A DNA stretch of 64,000 bases from DATKPE01 sp035524335 (GCA_035524335.1 DATKPE010000038.1:1-64000), one strand, 5' to 3'. Counted from the first letter of the stretch, positions 23,997 to 32,449 are shown. Notes: generated by a model not told the origin, from the letters alone. Translations and numbers: made by a program.

Positions 23997-24671
23997 TTAT
24001 GAATGAGCGTTTTCCGCGCCCAGGTCTGTTATTTCCCGATTGCCGATGATGGTGCGCGAATATCCATGTGCGGACAACCGGATCATTGCGCTGCCCAGAT
24101 CTTCGAGCGTGCAGACATACGCGGGAAAGAGGAGATGCAGCAGGGGATAGATTTTTCCGAGGATGCGTGACAGCCGGAATGCGTTGCGGAGACCCGGGGT
24201 GGGTCTGATGAAGCCGGGCCGGAAGTTGTAGACGGCGCGGAAGGGAAGCCGCGCAAGATCGTTCTCGGTTTTTCCTTTCACCCTCGCCCACATCGATCTG
24301 CCCTGCTCCGTGCTGTCGGTCCCGGCGCCGGAGACGTAACAAAATGTCATCAGGGGATTGAGTCGGCACAGTGTCCGGGCGACGGACAGCGTCAGGTCGT
24401 ACGTTATCCGCCGGTATTCATCTTCCCTCATCCCGATGGAGGAGACGCCGAGACAGAAAAAACATGCGTTGTACCCGGCCGCTTCGCGGCTGATTGCGGA
24501 AACCTCCCCGACATCGGGAAGAATTATTTCGGTGAGCTTCGGATGTTCCGTTCCGCACGGCCTTCGGCCGACGACGAGAACGGCTTCGACATCCTCATGG
24601 CGAAGCGCTTCATGAAGCACACCCTCGCCCACCATGCCGGTCGCACCGAATATGATCGCCCGGATCTTCAT
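23997..24671 (-). CDS. NAD(P)-binding epimerase-like protein
   Basis: Rossmann-fold protein of the atypical short-chain/NmrA or epimerase class. The dinucleotide loop FGATGMVGEGVL is at residues 8-19, followed by VVGRRP; a late segment KGKTENDLARLPF and FRPGFIRPTPG match the so-called NAD-dependent epimerase/dehydratase proteins. The usual YxxxK pair is not obvious, so catalysis is uncertain. It starts three bases after the VOC gene stop, in one operon. Substrate unknown. Confidence 0.75.
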   Translation of the reverse strand: MKIRAIIFGATGMVGEGVLHEALRHEDVEAVLVVGRRPCGTEHPKLTEIILPDVGEVSAISREAAGYNACFFCLGVSSIGMREDEYRRITYDLTLSVARTLCRLNPLMTFCYVSGAGTDSTEQGRSMWARVKGKTENDLARLPFRAVYNFRPGFIRPTPGLRNAFRLSRILGKIYPLLHLLFPAYVCTLEDLGSAMIRLSAHGYSRTIIGNREITDLGAENAHS

Positions 24672-24674
24672 CGC

Positions 24675-25136
24675 TTACGTTTCCCACGATTGAAGTTCGA
24701 TGATGTTGCCCTCGGGGTCGCGGACGTAACACCAGGTGACGCGCCGGCGGTCGCTGGTCCGGAGTGTCACGATTTCCCCGACCGCGGCGCCGCCCCGCGC
24801 AAGAACTTCGTTCCGGGCCTGCGCCACATCTGCGACCGAAAATGCGATGTGGCCGAGCCCCGGCCTGTTGACGGCCGGCGTCACAGCCTCCCTGCTGACG
24901 GTATAGCTGTAAATCTCGAGCGTCGGCGAATCCGGTCCATATCCCGGCAGAAGGAGATGAACGCCGTGGAGTTCGCTCTCCGCCACGCCGGTGCCGCGGG
25001 CAAGATCCCCTCCCGCCGCATAGTGCCGCTCCGGGGGAACCGGGATACAGCCGAACACCTCCCGATAAAATTCAGCCAGCGACCTCCACTCCCTTGCGAT
25101 GAGATTTGTGTGAGAGTACTTCACAGCATGGATCAT
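24675..25136 (-). CDS. VOC-superfamily (glyoxalase-like) protein
   Basis: Single-domain vicinal-oxygen-chelate protein of 153 residues. The N-terminal half has AVKYSHTNLIAREWRSLAEF, with the first metal His in position, and the C-terminal half has GLGHIAFSVADVAQARNEVL and DPEGNIIELQSWE, giving the usual His and Glu ligands. It may be a lyase, isomerase or resistance protein; the family does not predict the substrate. A clear CGGAGG precedes the ATG at 25136. Thirteen bases separate it from the TrpF-like gene upstream. Confidence 0.85.
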   Translation of the reverse strand: MIHAVKYSHTNLIAREWRSLAEFYREVFGCIPVPPERHYAAGGDLARGTGVAESELHGVHLLLPGYGPDSPTLEIYSYTVSREAVTPAVNRPGLGHIAFSVADVAQARNEVLARGGAAVGEIVTLRTSDRRRVTWCYVRDPEGNIIELQSWET

Positions 25137-25149
25137 GAATACCTCCGAT

Positions 25150-25821
25150 TTAGGCCGGTGTCTGACCGCCGCTCCCCCGGACGGCGGTCACAAAGGCCAG
25201 AAGCTTGTCCGGGTCGAGCATGCCGTTCGTTCTCACCCCGCTGCAGACATCGAGTCCGTGCGGTTTCACCAGTTCGAATGCGTTCCGCGCGTTCTCCGGC
25301 GTCAGGCCTCCCGCAAGATAGACCGGCAGTGAAATCCTCTTCACGATCCGTCTGCTCACTTCCCAATCGTGCGTTCTGCCGGTGCCGCCGAGTTCCTTCA
25401 CGGCGTTTGCGGGGCGACCGGAATCGAGCAGAATCGCATCGACCGACAAGGCCGCCTCGCATGCTTCCTCAACCGATTCCTCTCCCGTCACATGGATGAC
25501 CTGCACGATCTTCACCCCTGGAAGCTCCTTCCGAAGGTAAGAATACGTTCCCTTCGCGGGCCGGTCGACGAGCTGGATGGTTTTTGTGTTCACTCTCCGG
25601 TGATGAGCCGCGATCCCGGCCGCGGTCGTTTCGCTGGTAAGGAGAAATGTGTCGATACTGTCCGGCAGTGCCGCGACGATACTCCGGATGGTATCGTCAG
25701 GGATGGGACCCGGACCGCTCGGCATGCGGCCGACCAGGCCGATGGCATCGGCCCCCGCCCGGAGGGCAAGACGGGCTTCCCGGATCGTCGCTATACAGCA
25801 GATTTTAATGACCGGGCTCAT
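25150..25821 (-). CDS. TrpF-like (beta/alpha)8 barrel protein
   Basis: Resembles phosphoribosylanthranilate isomerase (tryptophan pathway). The catalytic Cys is in KICCIATIREA near the start (canonical KICGIT) and the catalytic Asp in DAILLDSGR. YLAGGLTPENARNAF and LDVCSGVRTNGMLDPDKL match the phosphate-binding end of TrpF. It stands alone, without trp genes, among unrelated detoxification-type genes, and the first motif differs by a second Cys. It may be the genuine TrpF or a paralogue with another substrate. 223 residues is a normal length. Confidence 0.78.
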   Translation of the reverse strand: MSPVIKICCIATIREARLALRAGADAIGLVGRMPSGPGPIPDDTIRSIVAALPDSIDTFLLTSETTAAGIAAHHRRVNTKTIQLVDRPAKGTYSYLRKELPGVKIVQVIHVTGEESVEEACEAALSVDAILLDSGRPANAVKELGGTGRTHDWEVSRRIVKRISLPVYLAGGLTPENARNAFELVKPHGLDVCSGVRTNGMLDPDKLLAFVTAVRGSGGQTPA

Positions 25822-25897
25822 TGATGCGTGGCTGACGGGATTGCCGCAAAATACGGAACAGTCCGCTGAAATAAAAGCAGTCAGAGGGAGATGTCGT

Positions 25898-26404
25898 TCA
25901 ACGGGGTGCGATCTCTGTATCGACTGCGGGAGGGTTCCGCAGGGTCTGTAGAACCACGCAGTACCGCTCGGTCAGTCGCAGAAGTGTTGCACAATCCGCC
26001 GGTGAGGCATCCGTGTCGAGCCGGAACCGGAGTCTGACCGCTGTGAATCCGACGGGCGTTTCTTTGCTTACGCCGAGAGTGCCGCGGAAGTCGAGATCGC
26101 CCTCCGCCGTAAGGTGCGCGTCCCGGAGTTCGATACCGAGCGAGGTGGCAACGGCACGGAGGGTGACGCCGGCGCACGCAACAAGCGCTTCAAGAAGCAT
26201 GTCCCCCGAACAGAGCGAACTTCCGTCGCCCCCGGTGGCGGTGTGAAGCCCTGCTTCACGGAGCGCTTTTCCGGTTTCGACGTTGCAGGTGATTCCCTCG
26301 CCGATTCTCCCTTCCGCCCGGAGTGTGACCAGGGCTGAGGAGGGGATCCGGAGATATTTCTCTTTCAGCGGCGCCTGAAGGGCGCGGAGCTCTTCTTTGT
26401 CCAT
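25898..26404 (-). CDS. OsmC/Ohr-family protein
   Basis: OsmC-like thiol peroxidase fold. The two conserved cysteines are in LVACAGVTLRAVA and ERYCVVLQTL, and the region GGDGSSLCSGDMLLEALVAC has the family layout. Members reduce organic hydroperoxides or serve unknown roles. I chose the ATG at 26404 (MDKEELRALQAPLKEKY); the frame runs to 26497, but the upstream 31 residues are hydrophobic and unlike the family. It is the first gene of a minus-strand run with the TrpF-like gene (76-base gap). Confidence 0.82.
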   Translation of the reverse strand: MDKEELRALQAPLKEKYLRIPSSALVTLRAEGRIGEGITCNVETGKALREAGLHTATGGDGSSLCSGDMLLEALVACAGVTLRAVATSLGIELRDAHLTAEGDLDFRGTLGVSKETPVGFTAVRLRFRLDTDASPADCATLLRLTERYCVVLQTLRNPPAVDTEIAPR

Positions 26405-26509
26405 CCTGATGTCCCGGAATTGTGGATGAATGTACCCGCCGGTCGGGCGGGTGTTGCAGTATACGTAAACAACCGGCGGGATAAAAAACATCCGCACCGG
26501 ACAGCAAAG

Positions 26510-27181
26510 TCAGATTTTTCGTTTCGCGAGGGCGCGGGGAATGGTAAGCGAATCGTAGACGAACGTGATCGCGTTGAACAGCCGGTAATAGCGGCTGTCG
26601 GCGGATTCCTTGTTGAGTGATATTCCGAGAAGATCGACGGCAACCCGCATGTCCAGGTCCGGATGGGGAATCAGCGTGTTGAGGATGAGCTCGTTCCAGT
26701 CATATTTCCTCACGCCCGGACTGTTCAGCAGGAAAAGCTGATGCCTGAGGGCGGCGAGGGCCAGGGCGGCCCATTCGTGTTCCAGCCTGTTGCCGGTGTC
26801 GTCGGTACCGGGTTCCTTCTGCGGGTCCTTTTTCCTGAAGAGATCGAACCACCGCCTGCGTGCCCGATCGCCGGAAGGGGGATTCTCCTGTCCCGCGGGA
26901 TGCGGCGGGTCTTCGATCGCGGTATAGACAAGATGAAAGTCGGGTTCTCCGCCGAAACCGATAAGATGTCCGCTCCCGGGTGCGTCGGTGAGGCGCACGG
27001 GCCAGGCGAGAACCGGGCTGGAACTTTCGATGAGCGCATTCAGGTAGAGTCCGATGCAGGCACATTCCGCTTCTGCGGGTTCGCCGCTGACCGGGCTGAG
27101 GTGTACGGAATGCCGCCAGGCATGGAAATCGTCGGCGGACTTGAAATTCAGATTCTGGCAGTTGGAGTGCGTTGGCGTCAT
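26510..27181 (-). CDS. Hypothetical protein
   Basis: Unrecognised soluble protein of 223 residues. It has no signal peptide or membrane segment. A hydrophilic linker rich in Arg and Lys (RARRRWFDLFRKKDPQKEP, near residues 107-125) separates an N-terminal part containing ACIGLYLNALIESSSP from a C-terminal helical part (EWAALALAALRHQLFLLN, AVDLLGISLN). It lies 105 bases upstream of the OsmC start and 154 bases downstream of ada, on the same strand as both. It could be a small lineage-specific protein. Confidence 0.6.
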   Translation of the reverse strand: MTPTHSNCQNLNFKSADDFHAWRHSVHLSPVSGEPAEAECACIGLYLNALIESSSPVLAWPVRLTDAPGSGHLIGFGGEPDFHLVYTAIEDPPHPAGQENPPSGDRARRRWFDLFRKKDPQKEPGTDDTGNRLEHEWAALALAALRHQLFLLNSPGVRKYDWNELILNTLIPHPDLDMRVAVDLLGISLNKESADSRYYRLFNAITFVYDSLTIPRALAKRKI

Positions 27182-27245
27182 CGGCCCGGAAATCGGTTTG
27201 TGTGTGAGTCAAAATAAGCAATCGGGGCCGACTCTCCAAGCGAAC

Positions 27246-27271
27246 TCAGATCCGTCCGCCGTGAGATCTGA
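27246..27271. repeat. Inverted repeat between ada and the hypothetical gene
   Basis: TCAGATC (27246-27252) and GATCTGA (27265-27271) form a perfect 7-bp inverted repeat around a 12-base centre, about 65 bases upstream of the hypothetical gene start. It could be an operator or a hairpin after ada. There is no T tract on the minus strand side. Confidence 0.35.
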
Positions 27272-27335
27272 AAATAATCGCGCACAACGAACCGGCACGA
27301 ACCACCCTTGTGCGGCCTGCGCGTTCAACAGCGAA

Positions 27336-28373
27336 TCAGGGATGGGAAAGCTCCAGATCGAGGAGCCATTTTTTTCTCCAGAGGCCCCCGCCGTATCCTG
27401 TCAGCCCGCCGTCCGCGCCGATCACCCGGTGGCAAGGAATGAGAATGGCAATTCGGTTCATGCCGTTGGCATGAGCCACAGCACGGACTGCCTCCGGTTT
27501 TCCGACGGCCCGGGCCTGTTCGAGATACGAACGGGTTTTTCCGTACGGGATCCGCCGGAGTTCCCTCCAGACCTCCTGTTGGAATTCGGTGCCGGGGGTG
27601 AAGAGGGGAACGGAAAATTTCTTCAGGGTACCGTCGAAGTACCCGCCGAGTTCCTTTTTCAGATGATCGAAATGAGGATTGTTCCCCTGAAGAATGGTCG
27701 CGTTGAGCCGGTGGGCGAGTGTTTTCAGCTGAGTTTCGAGCATTTTCCGATCGGTAAATTCAAGGAGACAGATCCCTTTCTCGGTTGCCCCGGCGATCAT
27801 GGTGCCGAGCGGGGTTTCGATCCGTGTGATGTCCACCATCGTCCGCTCCCTGCTGCCGGACGGCGAAACGCCGAAAATCGATTTGAATGTGTCGCCGAAG
27901 CCGCTGAGGGATTCGAAGCCCGCGTCGAATGCCGCGGCCCCGACCGTGTCGCCTTCCCGGATTTTCTTGAAAGCCGTATTGATTCTGATCATCCGCTGAT
28001 ATGCATGAAAGGTGATCCCGTGGTTTTTGAGGAACCACCGGCGGAGCGTATTGGGTTCGAGTCCCCGCTGACGGAGGTGGTGATCGCGCAACTGGACGGA
28101 GGGCGTTTCACCGATCTCGCGTATCAGTTTTCTGATCGGCGCGGGGGTTTCGTGAGGTTTTTCGAGAGGATGACAGACCCTGCACGGCCGGTATCCCCGC
28201 TGCATCGCTTCAGCTGCGGTTCGAAAGAACTCGACGTTCTCCTTTTTCGGCTTTCGCGCACGGCAGGTCGGCCGGCAGAATATTCCGGTGGTTTTTACTG
28301 CGGCGACAAAAGTTCCCTCGAAGGAGGGGTTCTTGGCGACCAACGCACGGTAATATACGGATTCGGTTGTCAT
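27336..28373 (-). CDS. ada: Ada-type methylphosphotriester/O6-methylguanine-DNA methyltransferase and regulator
   Basis: Bifunctional adaptive-response protein. The N-terminal Ada zinc domain has the methyl-accepting cysteines in FCRPTCRARKP (residues 32-42) and YRPCRVCHP; an AraC-type helix-turn-helix segment follows (NTLRRWFLKNHGITFHAYQR, then GAAAFDAGFESLSGFGDTFK). The C-terminal methyltransferase has the active-site PCHRVI near residue 313. It repairs alkylated DNA and, when methylated, activates transcription. A near-ideal promoter lies directly upstream. No alkA or alkB lies beside it. Confidence 0.95.
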   Translation of the reverse strand: MTTESVYYRALVAKNPSFEGTFVAAVKTTGIFCRPTCRARKPKKENVEFFRTAAEAMQRGYRPCRVCHPLEKPHETPAPIRKLIREIGETPSVQLRDHHLRQRGLEPNTLRRWFLKNHGITFHAYQRMIRINTAFKKIREGDTVGAAAFDAGFESLSGFGDTFKSIFGVSPSGSRERTMVDITRIETPLGTMIAGATEKGICLLEFTDRKMLETQLKTLAHRLNATILQGNNPHFDHLKKELGGYFDGTLKKFSVPLFTPGTEFQQEVWRELRRIPYGKTRSYLEQARAVGKPEAVRAVAHANGMNRIAILIPCHRVIGADGGLTGYGGGLWRKKWLLDLELSHP

Positions 28374-28385
28374 GTTTTTTCATCA

Positions 28386-28414
28386 AATATACAGGTTGGA
28401 GGAAGGCCCTGCAA
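28386..28414 (-). promoter_or_regulatory. ada promoter
   Basis: On the minus strand TTGCAG (28414-28409) and TATATT (28391-28386), continuing as TATATTTG, are spaced by 17 bases. The -10 box lies only about 12 bases before the ada ATG, which gives a very short leader. Confidence 0.55.
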
Positions 28415-28440
28415 CCGGAAATTTGACAACCATTTTTACT

Positions 28441-28465
28441 GCGGGTGAACGGGATTTCACCCCGC
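28441..28465 (-). terminator. Possible terminator after the pirin gene
   Basis: GCGGGTGAA and TTCACCCCGC pair over nine bases with one bulged base, directly after the pirin stop. No T tract follows on the minus strand, so it may act in RNA stability instead. Confidence 0.4.
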
Positions 28466-28467
28466 CG

Positions 28468-29382
28468 TTACTGCTTTCCGGGGGTTTTCAAAAATGTTCC
28501 TTGCTCCAGCTCATCGAAGGCCTGGCGCAGTTCCGCCTGCGTGTTCATGACTATCGGTCCGTACCACGCCACCGGCTCCCTCAGCGGCCTCCCCGAAACG
28601 AGAAGAAACCGGATCCCTTCCTCTCCGGCCTGGACCGAAACCTCGTCGCCGCGGTCGAACAACAGCAGCGACCGGTTCCCAGCATCAACGGGAGGATGCG
28701 CGTCCCCCCATCCGACGCTCTCCGTCGGGACCGCGAGAGGACCGGAGGCGTTGCAGAACTTTCCCGATCCTGCAAAAACATAGGCGAATGCATGGCTCGT
28801 CACTTCGACCGGAAGCGTTTTTCTCTTTCCCGGCGGCACGGAAACGTCGATGTAGGTTGGATCGGCGGCGATCCCCTCCACGGGACCGCGGGCGCCCCAG
28901 AATGTTCCGCATACGATCCGGACGTGCGTTCCGTCGTCGTCCGTGATCGCGGGAATCTCCTTCGACAGGATTTCCTGATAGCGGGGCGGCGTCATCTTGA
29001 AGGCGGAGGGAAGATTCGCCCAAAGCTGAAATCCGTGCATCTTCCCGTCGGGATCTCCCTTGGGCATTTCCTGATGGATGATGCCGCTCCCCGCCGTCAT
29101 CCACTGCACGTCCCCCGCGGCGATCGTTCCCCGGTTCCCCATGCTGTCTCCGTGCTCGACCGTGCCCGCCAGGACGTAGGTGATCGTCTCGATTCCGCGG
29201 TGGGGATGCCAGGGAAATCCGGGAAGGTAATCCTCAGGATGTTCGTTCCTGAAGTCGTCCAGCAGAAGGAACGGATCGAATTCGGAGGTCGTCCCGAATC
29301 CGAATGCGCGCCGGAGATGCACGCCGGCACCTTCGAGCGTCGGATGTGACTGAATGATGCGCTTGACCGGACGTAACGACAT
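28468..29382 (-). CDS. Pirin-family protein
   Basis: Cupin-fold iron protein; several bacterial pirins show quercetin dioxygenase activity or bind regulators. The metal ligands are visible in PWHPHRGIETITYVLAGTVE (two His), then HGDSMGN and GIIHQEMP. The start is set at ATG 29382, with GGAGG five bases upstream; an in-frame extension to 29505 has no pirin-like sequence. The typical pirin N-terminus (VKRIIQSHPTLEGAGVHLRR) follows this start. A candidate promoter is at 29479-29452. It is divergent from sdpI and downstream of nothing on its strand. Confidence 0.92.
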   Translation of the reverse strand: MSLRPVKRIIQSHPTLEGAGVHLRRAFGFGTTSEFDPFLLLDDFRNEHPEDYLPGFPWHPHRGIETITYVLAGTVEHGDSMGNRGTIAAGDVQWMTAGSGIIHQEMPKGDPDGKMHGFQLWANLPSAFKMTPPRYQEILSKEIPAITDDDGTHVRIVCGTFWGARGPVEGIAADPTYIDVSVPPGKRKTLPVEVTSHAFAYVFAGSGKFCNASGPLAVPTESVGWGDAHPPVDAGNRSLLLFDRGDEVSVQAGEEGIRFLLVSGRPLREPVAWYGPIVMNTQAELRQAFDELEQGTFLKTPGKQ

Positions 29383-29762
29383 TTTGCCTCCGTTCGTGGG
29401 ATTACTCTGCCGGCCATACCCCGCCGGCGTCATGTTGATGTGTGTCGGAAAGATATATATTCCGCGACTCGCATCACAATCGTCTCGTTCGTCCTTCCGG
29501 AACAACGGATGTCGCCGGACCCGGCAATTGTACGGTCAGCCGGAAACGCTGTCGCGCCGCATAATCCCGGCATTGTCTCCTCATTGTGCGAGCAGGTTCC
29601 GGCATTTCCGTCACGGGGATGGAAAGGAATTCAATGCGGCGTCAGGAGCGCATGCCGGTTCCCCGGGAGACCAAATCTGGATTTCACTGCCGGAATTGGC
29701 TATATTTTGGATGTCCTTAAAATCAAATATTTCGGCGTATTACGAATCTACTGGAGGGATCC
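29383..29762. other. Intergenic region between pirin and SdpI genes
   Basis: A 380-base divergent intergenic region. It holds a GCCGGC inverted repeat (29409-29428), the candidate pirin promoter (29452-29479) and a weak candidate for the sdpI promoter (TGGATT 29678-29683, 17 bases, TATATT 29701-29706). The open frames here show no coding character, and no tRNA-like structure is visible. Confidence 0.5.
29452..29479 (-). promoter_or_regulatory. Putative pirin promoter
   Basis: On the minus strand TTGTGA (29479-29474) and TATATC (29457-29452) are separated by 16 bases, about 70 bases before the pirin start. Confidence 0.4.
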
Positions 29763-30446
29763 ATGAAAAAGAACCTCAGTGTCGCAGAGTTGATCAACCT
29801 TCTGCTGGTTGTCGCCGCAATCGTCGCGGCCATCGTTCTCTATCCCGGCATGCCTGACCAGATGCCGACGCACTGGAATACCGAAGGGCAGGTAAACGGT
29901 TACATGCCCAAGCTCGCCGGGCTCTTCCTTCTGCCGGGGATTATGGTCGTTCTGTTTCTCCTCTTCTACGCGGTTCCGCGGATCGATCCGCTGAGGGGAA
30001 ACATCGCGCAATTCCGTCCGGCGTATGATCGTTTTATTATAATACTGAATCTGTTCCTTCTGGCCGTCTATGCGGCGACCCTGCTCTGGTCGCGCGGAGT
30101 CGAGCTGAGCATGAACACGTTGATAATCATCGGCCTCGCGGTGCTGATTTTTGCGATCGGGTCTCTCTGCGGCAAGGCAAAAAGAAATTATTTCGTCGGC
30201 ATCAGAACGCCGTGGACATTGCAGAGCGAAACGGTCTGGGAGAAAACGCACAAACTTGCCGCCACTCTCTTTCATATCGCAGGCGTCGTCGTCGTCCTCG
30301 GCGTTTTCGTGCCGCGCGAGGTATTGCCGCAGATCATTCTGCTTCTGATTCTCGTCCCGGTGACCGGCGTGACTCTGATTCTGGTGCTCTATTCGTACGT
30401 CATGTATGAAAGGGAACAGCGGGCCATCTCTCAAAATCACCGGTGA
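29763..30446 (+). CDS. SdpI/YhfL-family membrane protein with DUF1648
   Basis: Membrane protein of 227 residues with six to seven hydrophobic segments. The DUF1648 region begins early (YPGMPDQMPTHWNTEGQVNG), and the C-terminal SdpI part has AKRNYFVGIRTPWTLQSETVW with EKTHK. In Bacillus, SdpI gives immunity to the SdpC killing peptide and regulates by sequestering a repressor; most homologues in other phyla have no known role. A GGAGG lies six bases upstream of the ATG. The stop overlaps or abuts the thioredoxin-TPR gene, so they form an operon. Confidence 0.88.
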   Translation: MKKNLSVAELINLLLVVAAIVAAIVLYPGMPDQMPTHWNTEGQVNGYMPKLAGLFLLPGIMVVLFLLFYAVPRIDPLRGNIAQFRPAYDRFIIILNLFLLAVYAATLLWSRGVELSMNTLIIIGLAVLIFAIGSLCGKAKRNYFVGIRTPWTLQSETVWEKTHKLAATLFHIAGVVVVLGVFVPREVLPQIILLLILVPVTGVTLILVLYSYVMYEREQRAISQNHR

Positions 30447-30460
30447 ATGTGAGTCGTCGC

Positions 30461-31267
30461 ATGGCGGAGATTACGGATTTCGGAAAAGATGTCATCGAAC
30501 AAAGCTTCATCCTCCCGGTGGTTGCGGATTTCTGGGCGGAGTGGTGCGGGCCATGCAGGGTTCTCGGACCGGTTCTTGAGCGGCTTGCAGCGGCCGACGG
30601 CGGGAGATGGGCGCTCGCGAAGGTGAACACAGAGGTTTTCCGGGAAGAATCGGTCCGTTTCGGAATTCAGAGCATTCCGAATGTCAAGTTATTCATCGAC
30701 GGAAATGTCACCGCCGGATTCGTCGGCGCCCTGCCCGAGTACGCCGTCCGTCAGTGGCTGACACAGCATCTGCCGGGAAAGCACGAAAAAGATGTCGCGT
30801 CTGCCGCTGAAATGATTGCCCGGGGAAGGAACAGGGAGGCCCTTGAGCTTCTGGAGAGCGTCATCGCGGCGGAGCCGTCGGATGCCGGGGCAAAACTGCT
30901 GATCGCCCGCGCAGTGCTTTACACCGATCCCGCACGTGCCGCCGCCGCTGTGGCGGATCTGGATGATCCGCGCCATGCCGATCAGACCGAAATGATCAGG
31001 GTTCTGCTACGGTGCTTCGGGGTCGCGAAAGGTGAGATACCTTTACCCGAGGGGGATGGTGGTCCGCTGTATCGTGAAGCATCACAAGCGGTTATGGCGA
31101 TGGACTATGATGCGGCGCTCGAAAAATTCATAGCACTGATCCGCCGGAACAGGCAGTTTGATGATGACGGATCGCGGAAGGCGTGCATTGCCATCTTCAG
31201 ATGGCTCGGGGAGGATAATCCGGTGACGCTCCGGTTCCGGCGCGAGTTCAGTTCGGCGCTGTACTGA
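30461..31267 (+). CDS. Thioredoxin-TPR protein (CnoX/YbbN-like)
   Basis: An N-terminal thioredoxin domain with the intact active site EWCGPCRVLGPV (near residue 25-36) and FGIQSIPNVKLF, followed by about 150 residues of TPR-like helices (EMIARGRNREALELLESVIA, DAGAKLLIARAVL). This is the layout of CnoX (YbbN), a chaperedoxin that protects proteins from oxidation. Unlike E. coli CnoX, the WCGPC site here should be redox active. The start is ATG 30461; GTG 30443 overlaps the sdpI stop and is an alternative. No Shine-Dalgarno is obvious, which is compatible with coupling to sdpI. Confidence 0.85.
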   Translation: MAEITDFGKDVIEQSFILPVVADFWAEWCGPCRVLGPVLERLAAADGGRWALAKVNTEVFREESVRFGIQSIPNVKLFIDGNVTAGFVGALPEYAVRQWLTQHLPGKHEKDVASAAEMIARGRNREALELLESVIAAEPSDAGAKLLIARAVLYTDPARAAAAVADLDDPRHADQTEMIRVLLRCFGVAKGEIPLPEGDGGPLYREASQAVMAMDYDAALEKFIALIRRNRQFDDDGSRKACIAIFRWLGEDNPVTLRFRREFSSALY

Positions 31268-31283
31268 GCCGGCCCGGATAATG

Positions 31284-31703
31284 TCAACTGCCGAGGATCT
31301 GAACCACCGCCTCCCGCTCGCGCGGCCGGTTGTCGAAGTCGACCAGGACGACCTGCTGCCACGTTCCCAGGAGAAGGGAGCGCTTCCGGAACGGGATCGT
31401 GACGGACGGCCCCAGCAGGGAGGCGCGGACATGCGCGAAGCCGTTGCCGTCGCCCCAGCGGGCGTCGTGCCCGTATCTGATCGACTGCGGAATGAGGCGC
31501 TCGAACGCCTGCCGCAGATCTTCGACAACACCCGGTTCAAATTCGATCGTCGTCACGCCGGCGGTGGATCCCGGCACGAACACCGTGAGGAGACCGTTCT
31601 GTACTCCGGACTCCGACAGGCACCGCGACAGATCTTCCGTGATGTCCTGAACGTCGGTGAATCCGTGCGTCGACCGGCGGATTGTTGCGGTTGTAATTGT
31701 CAT
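31284..31703 (-). CDS. YjbQ/UPF0047 family protein
   Basis: Small single-domain protein of 139 residues with the family pattern: TTATIRRSTHGFTDVQDITE at the start, GSTAGVTTIEFEPGVVEDL, YGHDARWGDGNGFAHVRASL, and LLLGTWQQVVLVDFDNRPRE at the end. YjbQ proteins show weak thiamine-phosphate synthase activity; their true role is not settled. It is convergent with the thioredoxin-TPR gene (16-base gap) and divergent from the phosphoesterase gene. Confidence 0.9.
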   Translation of the reverse strand: MTITTATIRRSTHGFTDVQDITEDLSRCLSESGVQNGLLTVFVPGSTAGVTTIEFEPGVVEDLRQAFERLIPQSIRYGHDARWGDGNGFAHVRASLLGPSVTIPFRKRSLLLGTWQQVVLVDFDNRPREREAVVQILGS

Positions 31704-31756
31704 GAAAGAAATTTTGCTGTTGACCTATGATACCGGAAATGCGGGGAAAACACAAG

Positions 31757-32419
31757 ATGCGGATCGCTGTTCTTACGGATATCCACGGAGCGTATGACAG
31801 GGCATCGGAACTCATCCGGCACGCCGGCGCCGATATCGTCGTGATCGGCGGCGATCTCACCACGGTCGGAAGCGTCCGTGAAGCAGAAACCGCCGTCGAC
31901 CGGTATGCGGCGATCACCCCGCATCTCTTCTGCATCGCCGGGAACATGGACCTGCCCGCGCACGACGAGATGTTCGCCCGGAAGGGGATCTCCCTGAAGG
32001 GGAAAGGGGTCGTGATCGGGGAGGTGGGCCTGTTCGGCGCCTCGGCGGCCCCCCTCTCGCCGCTCCATACGCCCTATGAACGGCGGGAGGAGGAGCTTTA
32101 TGCGGAGATGGAGGCCGGGTATCTGCAGGTCAGACACGCGGCGGTCAGGATCCTGATCTCCCATGCGCCGCCCTATGGATCGAAGTGTGACATCATTCAC
32201 GCAGGTTACCATGTCGGCAGCACGGCTGTCCGCGATTTCATTGAGGATCGGAAACCGGATGCCGCCGCCTGCGGTCATATTCATGAAGGACGCGGTACGG
32301 ATATGCTCGGGAAAACCGCAGTCATGAACTGCGGGACCGCCTCGAACGGTTACTATGGATTGATTACGATCGGTGAGACGATCGAAACAGCATGCATGTT
32401 CCTTCCTTTGGGAGGTTAA
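31757..32419 (+). CDS. Calcineurin-like metallophosphoesterase
   Basis: Protein of 220 residues of the YfcE-like/Icc-like phosphoesterase type. Metal-binding motifs are VLTDIHGAYDRA, IGGDLTTVG, AGNMDLP, ISHAPPYGSKCD and CGHIHEGRG. The chosen ATG (31757) is followed directly by RIAVLTDIHG, the normal N-terminus; ten residues of an upstream in-frame extension (31727) were discarded. Substrate unknown. It is the last gene before the dcw cluster and is separated from it by 326 bases. Confidence 0.85.
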   Translation: MRIAVLTDIHGAYDRASELIRHAGADIVVIGGDLTTVGSVREAETAVDRYAAITPHLFCIAGNMDLPAHDEMFARKGISLKGKGVVIGEVGLFGASAAPLSPLHTPYERREEELYAEMEAGYLQVRHAAVRILISHAPPYGSKCDIIHAGYHVGSTAVRDFIEDRKPDAAACGHIHEGRGTDMLGKTAVMNCGTASNGYYGLITIGETIETACMFLPLGG

Positions 32420-32434
32420 CCCCTTCGTTCAAAA

Positions 32435-32449
32435 GCCGGGCTCTCCGGC
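32435..32449 (+). terminator. Weak hairpin after the phosphoesterase gene
   Basis: GCCGG / CCGGC 5-bp stem with a 5-base loop, 15 bases after the stop. A T-rich stretch follows only after about 15 more bases, so termination is doubtful. Confidence 0.3.

Noticed and set aside
29440..29766. 108-codon plus-strand frame upstream of sdpI
   Set aside because: No ribosome-binding site and no protein-like pattern; it spans the promoter region.
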